Below the pieces are notes generated by a model. That model was given only the letters and a program-made list of their open reading frames with translations, did not search any database and was not told where the DNA came from. Both the position numbers and the translations under genes were made by a program. From NCBI GenBank assembly GCA_037501455.1, contig CM074861.1, positions 96,573,001 to 96,637,000 on the forward strand: a stretch of 64,000 nucleotides of DNA. Direction: 5' to 3'. Position 1 is the stretch's first letter; the number at the start of each line of letters is the position of its first letter. Positions 36,648 through 48,384 of this stretch are shown piece by piece. Source of the DNA: Lantana camara. Taxonomy: Eukaryota > Streptophyta > Magnoliopsida > Lamiales > Verbenaceae.

Positions 36648-39600
36648 TCAAAGCCATTCTAAAGCTACTCTAAGTCCCATCTTCTGAAGATGACCTTGGA
36701 AAGCTTCTCGACTAAGGGGTTTAGTAAGTGGATCTGCCACGTTCTCTGCTGATGTGACCCTCTCTATTCGCACATCTCCTCTTTTGATAATATCACGGAT
36801 TAGGTGATACTTCCTCATAATGTGTTTGGTCCGTTGGTGAGATCTTGGTTCTCTTGCTTGAGCAACCGCCCCAGTGTTGTCACAAAACACAGTAATGGGG
36901 TCTTTCATGCTAGGAACAACATTCAATTCTTGAATGAAGTTTCTAATCCAAACACCTTCCTTAGCTGCATCATTTGCAGCTAAGTATTCGGCCTCAGTGG
37001 TCGAATCTGCAGTGGTAGTCTGCTTGGAACTCTTCCAACTCACTGCTCTGCCGTTTAGGCAGAAAATGTATCCTGACATTGACTTAAAATCATCTAAGTC
37101 AGATGCAAAGCTTGCATCGCAGTATCCTTCGACAGTAAGATCTTTCTGACCTCCGTAAACTAAGAATAAATCTTTAGTACTTTTCAAGTACTTAAGAATA
37201 TTCTTCACGGCAGCCCAGTGACCATCTCCAGGGTCAGATTGGAAACGACTCGTTACACTAAGTGCATAAGCCACATCCGGTCGAGTACATAACATTGCAT
37301 ACATTATGCTACCTATTGCTGATGCATAAGGTGTATGAGTCATTCTTTCCTTTTCAAGGTTAGTCTTAGGACACATCTTCTTTGAAAGACATGTTCCTAC
37401 ACTCATAGGAAGGTTCTTAACCTTTGCTGACTCCATATTGAATCTCTTCATACTTTGTCAATGTACATCGACTGTGATAGTCCTATTAACCTTCTAGATC
37501 TATCTCAATAGATTTTGATTCCAAGGATATAGGACGCATCACCAAGATCTTTCATCTCGAATAGGTTCGATAACCATAACTTAGTCACTTTCATGTCATC
37601 CTTCGAATTCCCAATAAGAAGAATGTCATCAACATAAAGTACTAAGAATTGCACTGAGGTCTCCAATTCCTTTCTATACACACATGATTCATTCGAAATT
37701 TGGGTGAAGCCAAACGCTTTGACCGATTCATCAAATCGAATGTTCCAATTCCTAGAAGCCTGTTTCAATCCATAGATTGATCTTTGGAGTTTGCAAACCT
37801 TTTGCTCACTCCCACTGAATGTGAAACCTATGGGTTGCTCCATATAAATGTCTTTGTCAATGTCACCATTGAGAAAGGCAGTTTTCACATCCATTTGCCA
37901 TATCTCATAGTCATAATATGCAGCAATGGCAAGCATGATTCGAATGGACTTTTGCATTGCAACTGGTGAAAAGGTTTCGTCAAAGTCCACGCCGGGTCTT
38001 TGAGTGAATCCTTTTGCTACCAGTCTTGCTTTGTAGGCTGCAATGCTTCCATCAACTCCAAGCTTTCTCTTAAAGATCCATTTGCAACCTATAGGTTTGA
38101 CCCCATCAGGCAAATCTACCAAGGTCCAAACTTGGTTGGAGTTCATGGAATCCATTTCGGATTTCATGGCTTTTATCCACTGTTCAGAGTCAGAATCTGA
38201 AAGTGCCTCCTCATATGTTGAAGGATCATTATCCTTTTGAGAGATTTCATGGAAGAATCCATACCATCTCTCCGGCTGTCTAGGAGTGCGTTCAGAACGC
38301 CTTAGAGGAGGGTTTTCGTGTGTATCGAAATTCGTGATTGGTTGTGGTTGATCAGAATGGGACGTTTCTTCAGTGGGTGATGTGGGGTCATTTTGTACTT
38401 CTTCTAATTCTATGATCTTGCCTTTCTTTTCTTTAAGGAACGGTTCCTCCAGAAAAGTAGCATTTCTGGAAACAAACACCTTTTGCTCAGATTGATCATA
38501 GAAATAGTATCCTATGGATTCCTTAGGATAACCTACAAAGTAGGATAAGTTAGAACGAGATTCTAACTTATCTCCCACTGTCCTCTTCACGTAAGCAGGA
38601 CAACCCCAAATTCTTAAGTAAGAATAACTAGGGATTTTACCATGCCACATTTCATAGGGCGTTTTGGGGACTGACTTAGAGGGAACTAGATTCAAAATCT
38701 TTGCTGCACTTTCTAGGGCATAACCCCAGAAAGAAGGTGGTAAGTCAGTGAAACTCATCATGGAACGAACCATATCAAGTAGGGTTCGATTCCTTCTCTC
38801 AGAAACTCCATTAAGCTGAGGAGTTCCCGGAGGAGTCCACTGAGAGATAATTCCATTATCTTTGAGATGATTAAGGAATTCTTCACTAAGATACTCGCCT
38901 CCTCGATCAGATCGAAGTGCTTTGATCTTGTGACCAGTTTGGTTCTCAACCTCCTTTTGAAATTCTAAGAATTTCACAAAAGCTTCAGATTTATACTTCA
39001 TTAAGTATACATAACCATACCGACTAAAGTCATCAGTAAAGGTTATGAAATACTGATGATTGCTTCTAGTGCTTACACTAAGCGGTCCACAAACATCAGT
39101 ATGGATCAAATCCAAAACCTTAGTGGCACGTTCCACAGTTCCTTTAAAAGGAACTTTGGACATCTTTCCTTTGAGACAGGATTCGCAAGAAGTCAACTCT
39201 TTGAGATCATTTTCAGAGAATGATCCTAAAGTGTTTATCTTGCTAATTCTGTTCTTGGAAATGTGTCCTAATCTAGCGTGCCATAAGGGAGCTGAAACTT
39301 TGTCATCTCTCTTACGCTTTGTTTCTCGTTGTATATTCATAATATTGATATTTTGAGTTAGGTAAAGTCCATTACTTAGAGTACCGATATGAACGGAAGA
39401 GTTGTTCCGTTTGATAAAATATTTACCATTCTTAATATAAGTTTCATAACCTTCACAATCTAATATTGGAACTGAAATTATATTACGAATAATGCTCGGT
39501 ACATAAAGGACTTTATTTAATACTAACTCAAAACTACCTAAATCTAATCTAATTGTGCCTAAAGCTCGAGCTTCAACGTTTGAGCCATCGCCGATCTTCA

Positions 39601-40567
39601 AGACACATTCTCCTTCTTTGAGTTGTTGGACTTTACTTAGCATCTGTACATCATTACAGATATGAGTTCCACAACCGGTATCAAGTACCCAAGAACTAGA
39701 ATTAATAGAAAGATTTACTTCAACGAGAAAGATACCTTTCTTTAGAGTAGCCTTGTACTCTGGGCAGTTTCTCCTCCAATGTCCCGCTTTGCCACAATGG
39801 AAGCAAACATCCTCTTTCTGATCACGTTTCTTCTTTTGGGCCTTCCCCTTCGAAATGCCACCAGTGGGCCTAAGGGGTTTCTTCTTCTTCTTTTGGGCTT
39901 TCTTGCCCTTACCTTTAGAAGGCCCAGAAGAGGAAGATGGAGCATTCACCATCAAAACCTTATTGTCCTTCTTGATCGTGCTTTCAGCAGTCACAAGCTG
40001 ACTAATCAGCTCAGCTACAGTAGCACCAGCATGATTCATGTTGAAGTTAAGGACAAATGGGTTGAATGATGGTGGGAGCGAAGCTAGCAACAAATCCACT
40101 GAAAGCTCATCTTTCAGTGGCATGTCCATGGAAGCAAGTTTCTCAGTAAGGGCAAGAAACTTGAGTCCATATTCATGGACACTTGAACCTTCCCTCATTC
40201 TCAAGTGGAACAATTCCTTTGAAGTGTTATACCTTGTAACACGTTCATGAGGGCGGTAAAGTTGCTCTAAGTGGTCGTAAATCTCCCAAGCAAATTCCAT
40301 GGCCTCATGTTGCCTTTGCAAGTCAGGAGACATGTTAGCCAACATAAGGCAACGGGCTTGGAGATTATCATCCTTCCACTTCTGAATCGCGTCCCGCTCG
40401 GCCCGAGTGGGAGCCTCTCCTTCGGGACTAGGCTCCCCTTCGAAGAGAACATAAGTTCTCTTCTCAGAATCTAAAATGATTTTTAGATTCCTCAGCCAAT
40501 CAGAATAGTTGGGACCAGTCAACTTGTTTGACTCGAGGATCAATACAAGAGGGTTTTTGGTTGCCAT
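36648..40567 (-). pseudogene. Copia Gag-Pol polyprotein with one stop and one frameshift
   Basis: Order: Gag (starts MATKNPLVLILESNKLTGPN, residues 1-230), CCHC knuckle CFHCGKAGHWRRNC, protease active site WVLDTGCGTHICND, integrase with its HHCC finger and catalytic core (HTDVCGPL ... DRGGEYLS), reverse transcriptase (KTAFLNGDI, LVLYVDDILLI), RNase H to the end at 36648. This protease-integrase-RT order defines Copia. The first 1,020 residues are open. A TGA at 37505-37507 closes the frame in the RT connection, and about 55 bp later a one-base shift (near 37451-37453) moves the RNase H part to another frame. The TGA is what deamination of a methylated CGA would give. Confidence 0.93.
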
Positions 40568-40777
40568 TTCAAAACACGTAGAGAATCACAGAATCTACGA
40601 CCTAAATGGTAAAACAGAGAACTAGTGAGCATGCTGAATTATAACGATATACAAAAGATAAGGTCTTTAATCTATTGTAGCTCCCACTGTTTTTCAAAGA
40701 TCTATAATTCCCAAAGATCTAAGAGGAACACGTTTCCCAATGGGTACTAAGATCCTAGGCATTTTACCTCGAACCCA

Positions 40778-41096
40778 CGACTCGCGGACATTCTAAGTAA
40801 GAACCCTAGGTAGGTACAACTTACCAATTCTAACACTTTTAGAATTCTTAGTAGTTGTTTTTGCATCACCTATCTTTCAATATGGACCCACGACTCGTGC
40901 GACATCCATATTTACTTAGGCGTTAAGCTAGACCCATCAATCATAAGATCATGACCAAAACTTAGTTCGAACGACCCACGACTCGCGGACATCGCCCTTG
41001 CTAAAATTGACCACGAAATATTGATCATTTAAAATGATTAATTAGGTAACTAAGAACTAATAAGCTCCACTAGCTATCCCACGACTCGCGGACAAT
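40778..41096. repeat. Four spaced copies of cccacgactcgcggac in the Copia leader
   Basis: Copies start near 40779, 40887, 40976 and 41079, that is every 90-107 bp. Three are identical over the core; the second reads cccacgactcgtgcgac. The sequence between copies is not conserved, so this is a motif array and not an ordinary tandem repeat. Confidence 0.75.
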
Positions 41097-42189
41097 AACT
41101 AGCTTTACTTACTAAACTTAAAACCTATTGATGGAATGCTAGGAATTTAATTCAAAATTTGCATCTCGAATTAAACACCTATTTGTTCGAAATTAGCTTA
41201 ATATTTAATGGGAATTTTCGAATCAACCGGAGAGTTGTCCGGTTCGACCTGACCAACATATATGTTATCCAATTTTATTAGTCTTGATTAATGCAAGTAC
41301 ACTTAAATGCATATCAAACAAGCACATAAACAGATAACATGTCCTAGCATGATACTAACATGTAATGATCATGGGTTCTACCTATCTTATGCGTGATATG
41401 TGGGAGCCACTCCACAATCACAAGTTCTAACATACATGCCACATAAACAGTTTAAATCACATAAGGGAGAGCGGTAACAAAATACGAGCCCTATCCCTAT
41501 TACATTTAACAATTGAGATTCCCCTCCCTAACATTTTGAGGGGTCTTCACTTATGGCCTCCTTGTTACTTGAATGTGGTCCATCTTACTCCATGGGTGCA
41601 TTGTCTCCAAAATGAAAATAAAACCTCACCACCTATCTCTACTCTCAAATTACAATAAAAAGAAAAAGATATAAAGTAATAAGGCTCAATCTCCATATTG
41701 GCCTTAGACAATTACACGGGGCATACCCCGGCCTCAAAAACAGTAATATGGAAAGCCACATAATAAATCACATAACAGTACGCACATAAGTGAGGCTCCA
41801 ACCTCAATTGAAAAACGCAACTATAGGGCTCCAACCCCAATTTAAACCATCCATGTGCATAAATTAAAACCATACATAGATCTAAACCCATGATCACCTA
41901 ACATGCTTTTGCAAGAATTTAAATATAACCAATAAATTAAAATTCTCGCTTTAAGCTCTAATAGCTTAAAACACGACTTGATGCGAGTCTTATTTATAAA
42001 AGTTTTCAATAAATCCCAAATTACCAAAACAAATAAAATTCCAATTAATTTCTGAAAATTAATAATTTTATCAAGATGTATTTTCCCAAAATATAAACCG
42101 TTTCAATTTCTCAAAAAATCCCAATTTTAAGTTTTATTCAAAATTAAAATAAATATTCAAAAATAAAATTTTAAAATTCAAATAAAATT

Positions 42190-42555
42190 GGGACTGGATT
42201 GCACGAAACACGAAAAGGCCGGATCGCGAAAACGGGACCCGTACGCGGAGAAGACCGCACGCACGCGGCGCGCGCGCACAGCGCGCGGCCAAGGCCGAGC
42301 GAGTGCGCGCGCTGCTGGGCGAGGCTTTCCCGCAAGCATGCGGGCGGGGTGGGCGGCCAGTCTCGGCCGCCCTGGGCGGGCGCGCCGGAAGGCTCCCGCA
42401 CAGGCGTGCGGGAGGTGCTGGGCGACTGGCCGGTCTGTCCCGGCCAGGCCTGGGCGGCGACGGCGGCACGCTCGGGAGGGCCTCCCGCGGGGTTGCGGGA
42501 GGGTGGCGCGCGAAGCCCGCGCGCGACGCCTTCGTACGCGGGGTTTCGGTGTTCG
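42190..42555. repeat. GC-rich, CpG-dense hairpin block in the Copia leader
   Basis: About 365 bp of very high GC in an AT-rich leader. It contains three stem-forming words of the type cccgca-n-tgcggg: near 42330 (cccgcaagcatgcggg), 42396 (cccgcacaggcgtgcggga) and 42483 (cccgcggggttgcggga), each followed by similar gggcggc/ggccgg blocks. This suggests a degenerate tandem unit of roughly 70-85 bp. Long open frames on both strands here come from lack of AT-rich stop codons. Confidence 0.75.
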
Positions 42556-42820
42556 TCGTGATCCGGGTTTTCGTTTCGTGTTTTCGTTCAAAAGCAAAAC
42601 CAATCCAAGAAATCCAAAAACAGTTTATACAGTTTCAAATCTAAAATTGTTTTCAAAAATTAATTTTTTTGCAAAAACCAATTTTCAGAAACTTTCAGGA
42701 AAAAATACAGTTTCGTAATTCAGGCTTTCTAAAACAATTACAAATACTCAATCGCATCAAGCCTAAGAATTTCTACCAAATTCAGTATAATTGAGACGAA
42801 TCAGAAACACGATTAACGAG

Positions 42821-42835
42821 GTGGCTCTGATACCA
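42821..42835 (-). other. Primer binding site of the Copia element
   Basis: On the minus strand TGGTATCAGAGCCAC, complementary to the 3' end of initiator tRNA-Met, two bases inside the 5' LTR. Confidence 0.9.
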
Positions 42836-42837
42836 CT

Positions 42838-44795
42838 TGTTGGAAAACACGAATCAGAAAGCAGCGGAATTTAAAAAATTTTCCCAACAAAAGGATCTAG
42901 GACTCGCAATCGTGTAACCAAATTCGTAAAGATAGAAAACTTACTTTTCTTTTATTCTTTCTTGAAGCGTTTCAAGCCACCCAAGAACGCTCTTCACGCG
43001 GCTTGATCCCCTCTCCTTGGTAAAGCTCGAATCTTCAAACTTCTAACTTGAAGTCTCTAGAGAAAGTCCACCAACTTGATCACAATCTAACTAGTAAGGA
43101 TGCTAGTTCTCTAGTTAGTGTATAGGCTTAACCTAGGGTTTAATTTAATCTTGGAGAAAGGAAGGTGTTCAACACATGAACCAAAAGAATTGTCAATTAG
43201 CTCTAAAGGGGAGCATGAGCTCCCCTATATATAGGAAAGGGGAGGGGCGGCCGAACCTAGTCCTTATTGGACAAGGATTTGGTTCCTCTCTCTCCTATTA
43301 CTTGATCATCAAGTATTTTCCAACTTTGACTTTGAATTCTAATTCTAGTCAACTTTTAAGAGAGCTAAAAATATCCAAACTATTTTTGGATAATTTTATA
43401 CTTTATTTATTATAAAATAAATAACTTATTTTTATCTAATTAATTAATTCATAATTAATTAACTAGATTATTTTCTCCAAAATTAGACTTTCTTTTTTAA
43501 TTCAAAATTAAACCAAAGTCTATTAAATAATTAACTAATTAATTATTTAATATATATATATATAATATATATATATACACACGTGTGTGACACGTGTCAC
43601 AGTGACACGTGTCACTCACGTGAGCCACACGTGTGATTTCACACGTGTGGAACCCTCTTGGCCCGATTAACTCGTTTAATCATTTTCAAGCCTCAACTCA
43701 TGTAACCAAGTTGTTGTGTGTGACCCTCTAGGTTCTCAATTCAATTAGCAGTGACCCCAATTAATTAATTCACTAATTAATTAATCAGTCCACAGATTAA
43801 ACGACCATAGTCTAGCAACAGGTGTTTAACCCCTAGCTGAATTGGAATGTTCAGATTCGACAGAACCTTTAAGTCATTGATTCATGTGAGATACAATCCT
43901 CCTACTTACTATCTCTCAACCAAGATCTAGGGCAAGGGAATAATCAGAACCCTAATAATCCGGCCTTAAAGCTAAGTGCATTTCATATCCATTTGATCTC
44001 AATCCAAGAAACCCTTTTCTTGATGTCTTGATCTACTGCCTTGGCCAAGGACTCCATATGGCATATGAATGACTTACACAATAAGAGATCACCTTGCAAA
44101 TGCAAGTGTAGGTCCTATCTTGATTCTCATTCACTTTCATGAGTCACTTGTGCAGCCCCAGCATAAGCCTTGAATCAGTTGTCTAAGGCGACACCCTTTA
44201 AAGCTTATACCTAAGATTACAGAGTTAACTCATAAAGTGACAAGGAACCTCAAGTCTAAGGATCAATTAATCACATCAATGACTCGTGAGATATTTCCTA
44301 ATCTGGAAGTTTCCATTTCCTGAAATAGAAACTTCATTTCCCATTTAGGAATGTTCTCACACGGGGTACCTCAGTGAACTTACTTATTAAAGTAAGCACC
44401 CTCATGTATCACGCACGTATCAACTATACACTTTGCACCTCCATGAAACAAGGTGGTCCTTCTTAAGGGCGTGATTCCACAAGCAAGCCTTAGAGGAGTC
44501 AAGTTGACAGTCCCACTGTCTATAGGACTCATCGGCTTGGAGTATTTTACTAATCATGACTTATGTGATATAGGGCTCGTTTCATGAACCATTTCACCTA
44601 AATGGTAGAGTCCTAAAGTCATCAGGATTAGGGGAGTTCTCATACATGCACAGCTAAGGTAAACGCATACCAAACAAGAGCATATAAAGAAGTGTTGCCT
44701 CAATTCGTTATTTTATTCAAAGATTGTCTGTGATTACAATAAGGAAAAGCACAAAGCGGATATACAATCGGCTTTCTAGGGCACTATTCCTAACA
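42838..44795 (-). repeat. 5' LTR of the Copia element
   Basis: 1958 bp, near-identical to 34673-36631. Holds the same TATA, palindrome and CACGTG cluster (43580-43647). Confidence 0.95.
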
Positions 44796-46052
44796 AAACT
44801 CCCTACCTCCGAGGGCGTGGGAGAAGTACTGTGCAATGTGCGAGAGGCTTGGGAATGTTACATGCTGTCCCTTAGAAAGCCTAAAGCGGAGAAAACCTTC
44901 CAAATTGGTTCCACCAAGAAATCAGTGGATTTCCCCAATCTAGATGAGGACAGCCCAGCACGGAAAAGGGCGAAGTTGAACAAGAAGAAGAACAAAAAGA
45001 AGAAGGGAGACAACGTGGAGAACCCCCTCGAGAGTGCTCCACCAGGGACCGTTGGTGGATCGTCCTCGGAAGGAGACGAGCCAGTAGAGGGTGGACCCAC
45101 GCTCGGTGATCGCTTGACGGGAAAGAAAAGGGCGCTCGAACTTCCTCGCCCTGAGATAAGGATCGAACCCTCGGAGAAGTTCCTTACCATCGAGCTGGAA
45201 CCCGGAAACAAGAATAAGACTACTCAGATAGGATCTAACCTCTCGGGGCCTTCTCAGATTATGATGATTGACTTCCTCAGGGAAAACAGCGATGTATTTG
45301 CGTGGAAAGCCTCCGACCTCACAGGGATTGACCCGAGCGTCATTGTCCATAGGCTTAATGTGGATCCCTCTTTCAAACCCGTCAAGCAGAAAAAGAGGGA
45401 TGTACATGGCTTTCGAAAGAAGGTCATTGAAGAAGAAGTTAATAAACTCCTAGAGGCTCAGTATATCGAGCCCATCTTGTATCCGGAGTGGTTGTGTAAC
45501 GTCGTCTTGGTGCCCAATAGCGCGAATAAATGGCGCATGTGTAACGATTTCACTGATCTCAACAAGGCTTGCCCTAAAGATCATTACCCGCTGCCTCGGA
45601 TAGACCAATTGGTGGATTCGACCACTAGCTGCGAGCTCATGAGCATGATGGACGCTTTCCAGGGATACTATCAGATCTTTATGGCCCCAGAAGACCGCCC
45701 CAAAACCTCGTTTGTTGTCCATCTGGGGGTATATTGCTTCTTAGTCATGCCTTTCGGACTCAAGAACGCCGGAGCTACGTATCAACGACTCGTCAACAAG
45801 ATGTCTGAAAAAGAAATTGGAAGGTCCATGGAGGTTTACGTGGATGATATGATTGTCAAAAGCGAGCGCCAGGACTCCCACTTGGAAGATCTCAAGCGCA
45901 CTTTTTCAATCCTGCGTCAGTATGGGATGAAGTTGAACCCTTCGAAGTGCACCTTTGGAGTGCAAGGGGGAAAGTTCTTAGGGTACATGGTCAGTCAGAG
46001 GGGAATTGAGGCCAATCCGGAGAAGATCAAGGCCATATTGGAAATCCCCCCC
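44796..46052 (+). pseudogene. Tat pol, reverse transcriptase part, ending at a C-run frameshift
   Basis: Continues the gag-protease frame from 34672. A Lys-rich linker (KLNKKKNKKKKGD) is followed by the RT: CNDFTDLNKACPKDHYPLP, MPFGLKNAGATYQ and the catalytic YVDDMIVKS, then LGYMVSQRGIEANPEKI. Just after EIPP the frame changes at a run of seven C (46046-46052). One extra C there explains the shift: downstream conserved sequence continues in the +1 frame. The ORF tail to 46169 is out of frame and not real. Confidence 0.9.
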
Positions 46053-48384
46053 TCGAAATTTGCGGGAAGTGCAAGTCCTAGTAGGAAAAATCATCTCGTT
46101 GAACAGGTTTATTTCGCGCTCGGCGGACAGGAACCTTCCCTTCTTCAAAATTTTGAGGAACGCACGTAACTTTGCTTGGACAGAAGAATGCGAAAGGGCG
46201 CTGCAAGATATGAAGGCTTACTTATCGAGCGCACCACTGCTGACTAAGCCCGTCGAAGGTGAGAGATTATTTATGTATCTTTCCGTTTCTTCCGAGGCCA
46301 CAAGCGCGGTTCTGATCGCTGTACGGGAGCGGAATCACTTACCTGTCTATTATCTGAGCAAAACATTGCAAGGAGCCGAGAAGAAGTATCTGGAGATTGA
46401 GAAATTCGCGTTACCACTCATCAACGCCTCGAGAAGGCTGAGGCCTTACTTTCAAGCGCACTCCATAACGGTCCTCACCGATCAACCCTTGAAGCAGGTG
46501 TTGTCTAAGCCAGACGTGTCTGGAAGATTAATCAAATGGGCCATCGAATTGAGCCAGTTTGACCTATGCTTCGAGCCCAGGACCGCGATACAGGCTCAGG
46601 TTGTAGCGGATTTGTTGGTTGAACGCTTTGGTTTAGAGCCTGCAGTTGAGGAGAGTGAGGGGTTATGGGTCCTGCACACAGATGGTTCCTCAACCTCTCA
46701 AGGGGGAGGAGTAGGAGTGGCCCTTAGAAACCCCGATGGGATTGAGCTGGACTTTGCAATCAAGCTGGATTTCCAAGTTACTAATAACGAGGCAGAATAT
46801 GAAGCCCTCGTGCAAGGATTGAATATTGCTTTTCAGAATGGAGCCTCCAGAATCACCGCTTATGTGGATTCACAGTTAATTGCGAGCCAGATTGAAGGAA
46901 CTTATGAGGCTCGAGAAACCACCATGGTGCAGTACCTGAGTAAAACCAGAGAAATCATCGGGAAGTTCAAGGAATTTCATCTACTTCAAGTACCACGGGA
47001 GGAGAACGAGCGTGCGGACGCTCTGTCAAAGTTTGCGTCAGCTTTGGAAGGTACTTCTGAGCGTTCTGTTACGTTCCTTAAGACTGAGGAACCTTTGATC
47101 AGGGAAAGGGTCGCCATTGGGATAATCGCTATGATTGATCCAAACGAGCCCTGTTGGCTTGACGACATCGTCGTTTTCCTTAGGGATGGAATTCCCCCCA
47201 CTGGCAAGGTGGAAGCTAGGAAAGTCCGAAGTAAGGCCCCTCATTTCGCTTTGGATCACGAGGGGAGGTTATTCAAGAAATCATTCCAAGGACCCCCAAT
47301 GAGATGCCTGAGGCCCTCACAGGCGAAGGAGACGCTTGAACTCATCCCCAATGGAAGCTGTGGGAATCATTCCGGAGGGCGTATCCTGGCAAAGAAGGTT
47401 CTGAGAAGTGGGTTTTATTGGCCTACAGTTCTCCAAGATGCCATTGAATTTTCGAGGAAGTGCCCTAAGTGCCAATTTCATTCAAATCTCCCTCAATTTC
47501 CAGCCACACAGATGATCCCAATAGACGTCTCTTGGCCTTTTGACCAGTGGGGAATAGACATCGTGGGCCCCTTGCCCATGGCTGCGGGACAAAAGAAGTT
47601 TGTCATTTTAGCCGTCGACTACTTCACCAAGTGGGCCGAGGCCGAAGCCGTTTCAAAAATCACTTTCAGGGTTGTGAGGGACTTCATTTGGAAAAACATC
47701 ATTTGCAGGTACGGCATCCCGAGGGTGCTTATCTCTGACAACGGAGCCCAGTTCATAGCAGCCGACACACGAGAATGGTGCTCTGAGTTGGGGATCGAGC
47801 AGCGATTTACCTCTGTAGGACACCCTCAAGCCAATGGGCAAGCAGAAGTTACCAATAGGATTATCTTGCAACATCTGAAAACCATGCTTGAGAGCAAGAA
47901 AAGTGAATGGGCTGAAGAGCTGCAAGGAGCGCTTTGGGCTTGTCGCACTACCCCACGAGCGGCCACTGGAGAAACACCTTACGCGCTCGTTTATGGATCA
48001 GAAGCGATGATACCAGTGGAGATAGTAAACGAATCCGCTCGTGTCGGCTATTTCGAGCCTCAGCTCAACGATGGCAACAGGAGCTTGGAGTTGGACTTGC
48101 TAGATGAAAGGAGAGACAAAGCCTGGGCTAAGATCCACCATTATAAAGCCTCTGTGGCCCAACAGTACAACAAGCGTGTGAGGGAAAGAACTTTCCAGTT
48201 GGGAGACTTGGTTTTGAAGAAAGTGGAAGTGTCCAGGCACGTGGGGAAATTGGACCCCAATTGGGAAGGCCCATTCAAGGTCGTACAACTCAGAGCTAAC
48301 AACACTTACACCCTGGAGACACTTCAAGGAGAGCGCTTGCCTCGCCCTTGGAACGCATGCAACCTCCGGCGATTTTATGTTTAA
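46053..48384 (+). pseudogene. Tat pol: RNase H, second RNase H and integrase
   Basis: Continues pol after the C-run shift. Retroviral-type RNase H (LSVSSEATSAVLIAV, KTLQGAEKKYLEIEKFAL), then a second RNase H (VLHTDGSSTSQGGGVG, TNNEAEYEALVQGL, ENERADALSKFA) typical of the Tat lineage. The integrase has a zinc finger (H..., CPKCQFH), a DD35E core (WGIDIVGPLP, ISDNGAQF, GQAEVTNR) and a GPY/F-like C-terminal module (KLDPNWEGPFKVVQ). It ends ACNLRRFYV with a stop at 48384. No chromodomain, as expected for Tat. This stretch is open throughout, but its start is cut off by the frameshift. Confidence 0.93.

Larger units (their letters stand above)
40568..42820 (-). other. Copia 5' leader, 2.25 kb, noncoding
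   Basis: Unusually long stretch between PBS and gag start. Three zones: a recurring 18 bp motif next to gag (40778-41096), AT-rich sequence in the middle, and a GC-rich hairpin block near the PBS (42190-42555). No ORF with family features. Confidence 0.7.
34673..44795 (-). mobile_element. Ty1/Copia LTR retrotransposon nested in the Tat element
   Basis: 10.1 kb on the minus strand. LTRs 42838-44795 (5' in its own orientation) and 34673-36631 (3'). PBS complementary to initiator tRNA-Met inside the right LTR, purine tract inside the left LTR. Flanking 5 bp are AAATT (34668-34672) and AAACT (44796-44800): a target duplication with one mismatch, supported because using AAATT restores the host frame. 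By eye the LTRs differ by about six substitutions plus two or three small indels over 1.96 kb, so the insertion is young. Confidence 0.95.

Noticed and set aside
42178..42718. Long open frames on both strands (176 aa plus, 141 aa minus, and others) in the GC-rich Copia leader
   Set aside because: All frames are open at once because the block is nearly free of A and T, so stop codons are rare. The predicted peptides are low-complexity Arg/Ala/Gly/Pro with no family features.
46056..46169. C-terminal tail of the first pol frame after the C-run
   Set aside because: The peptide loses all similarity to pol at the seven-C run while the other frame gains it, so this tail is an out-of-frame artefact.
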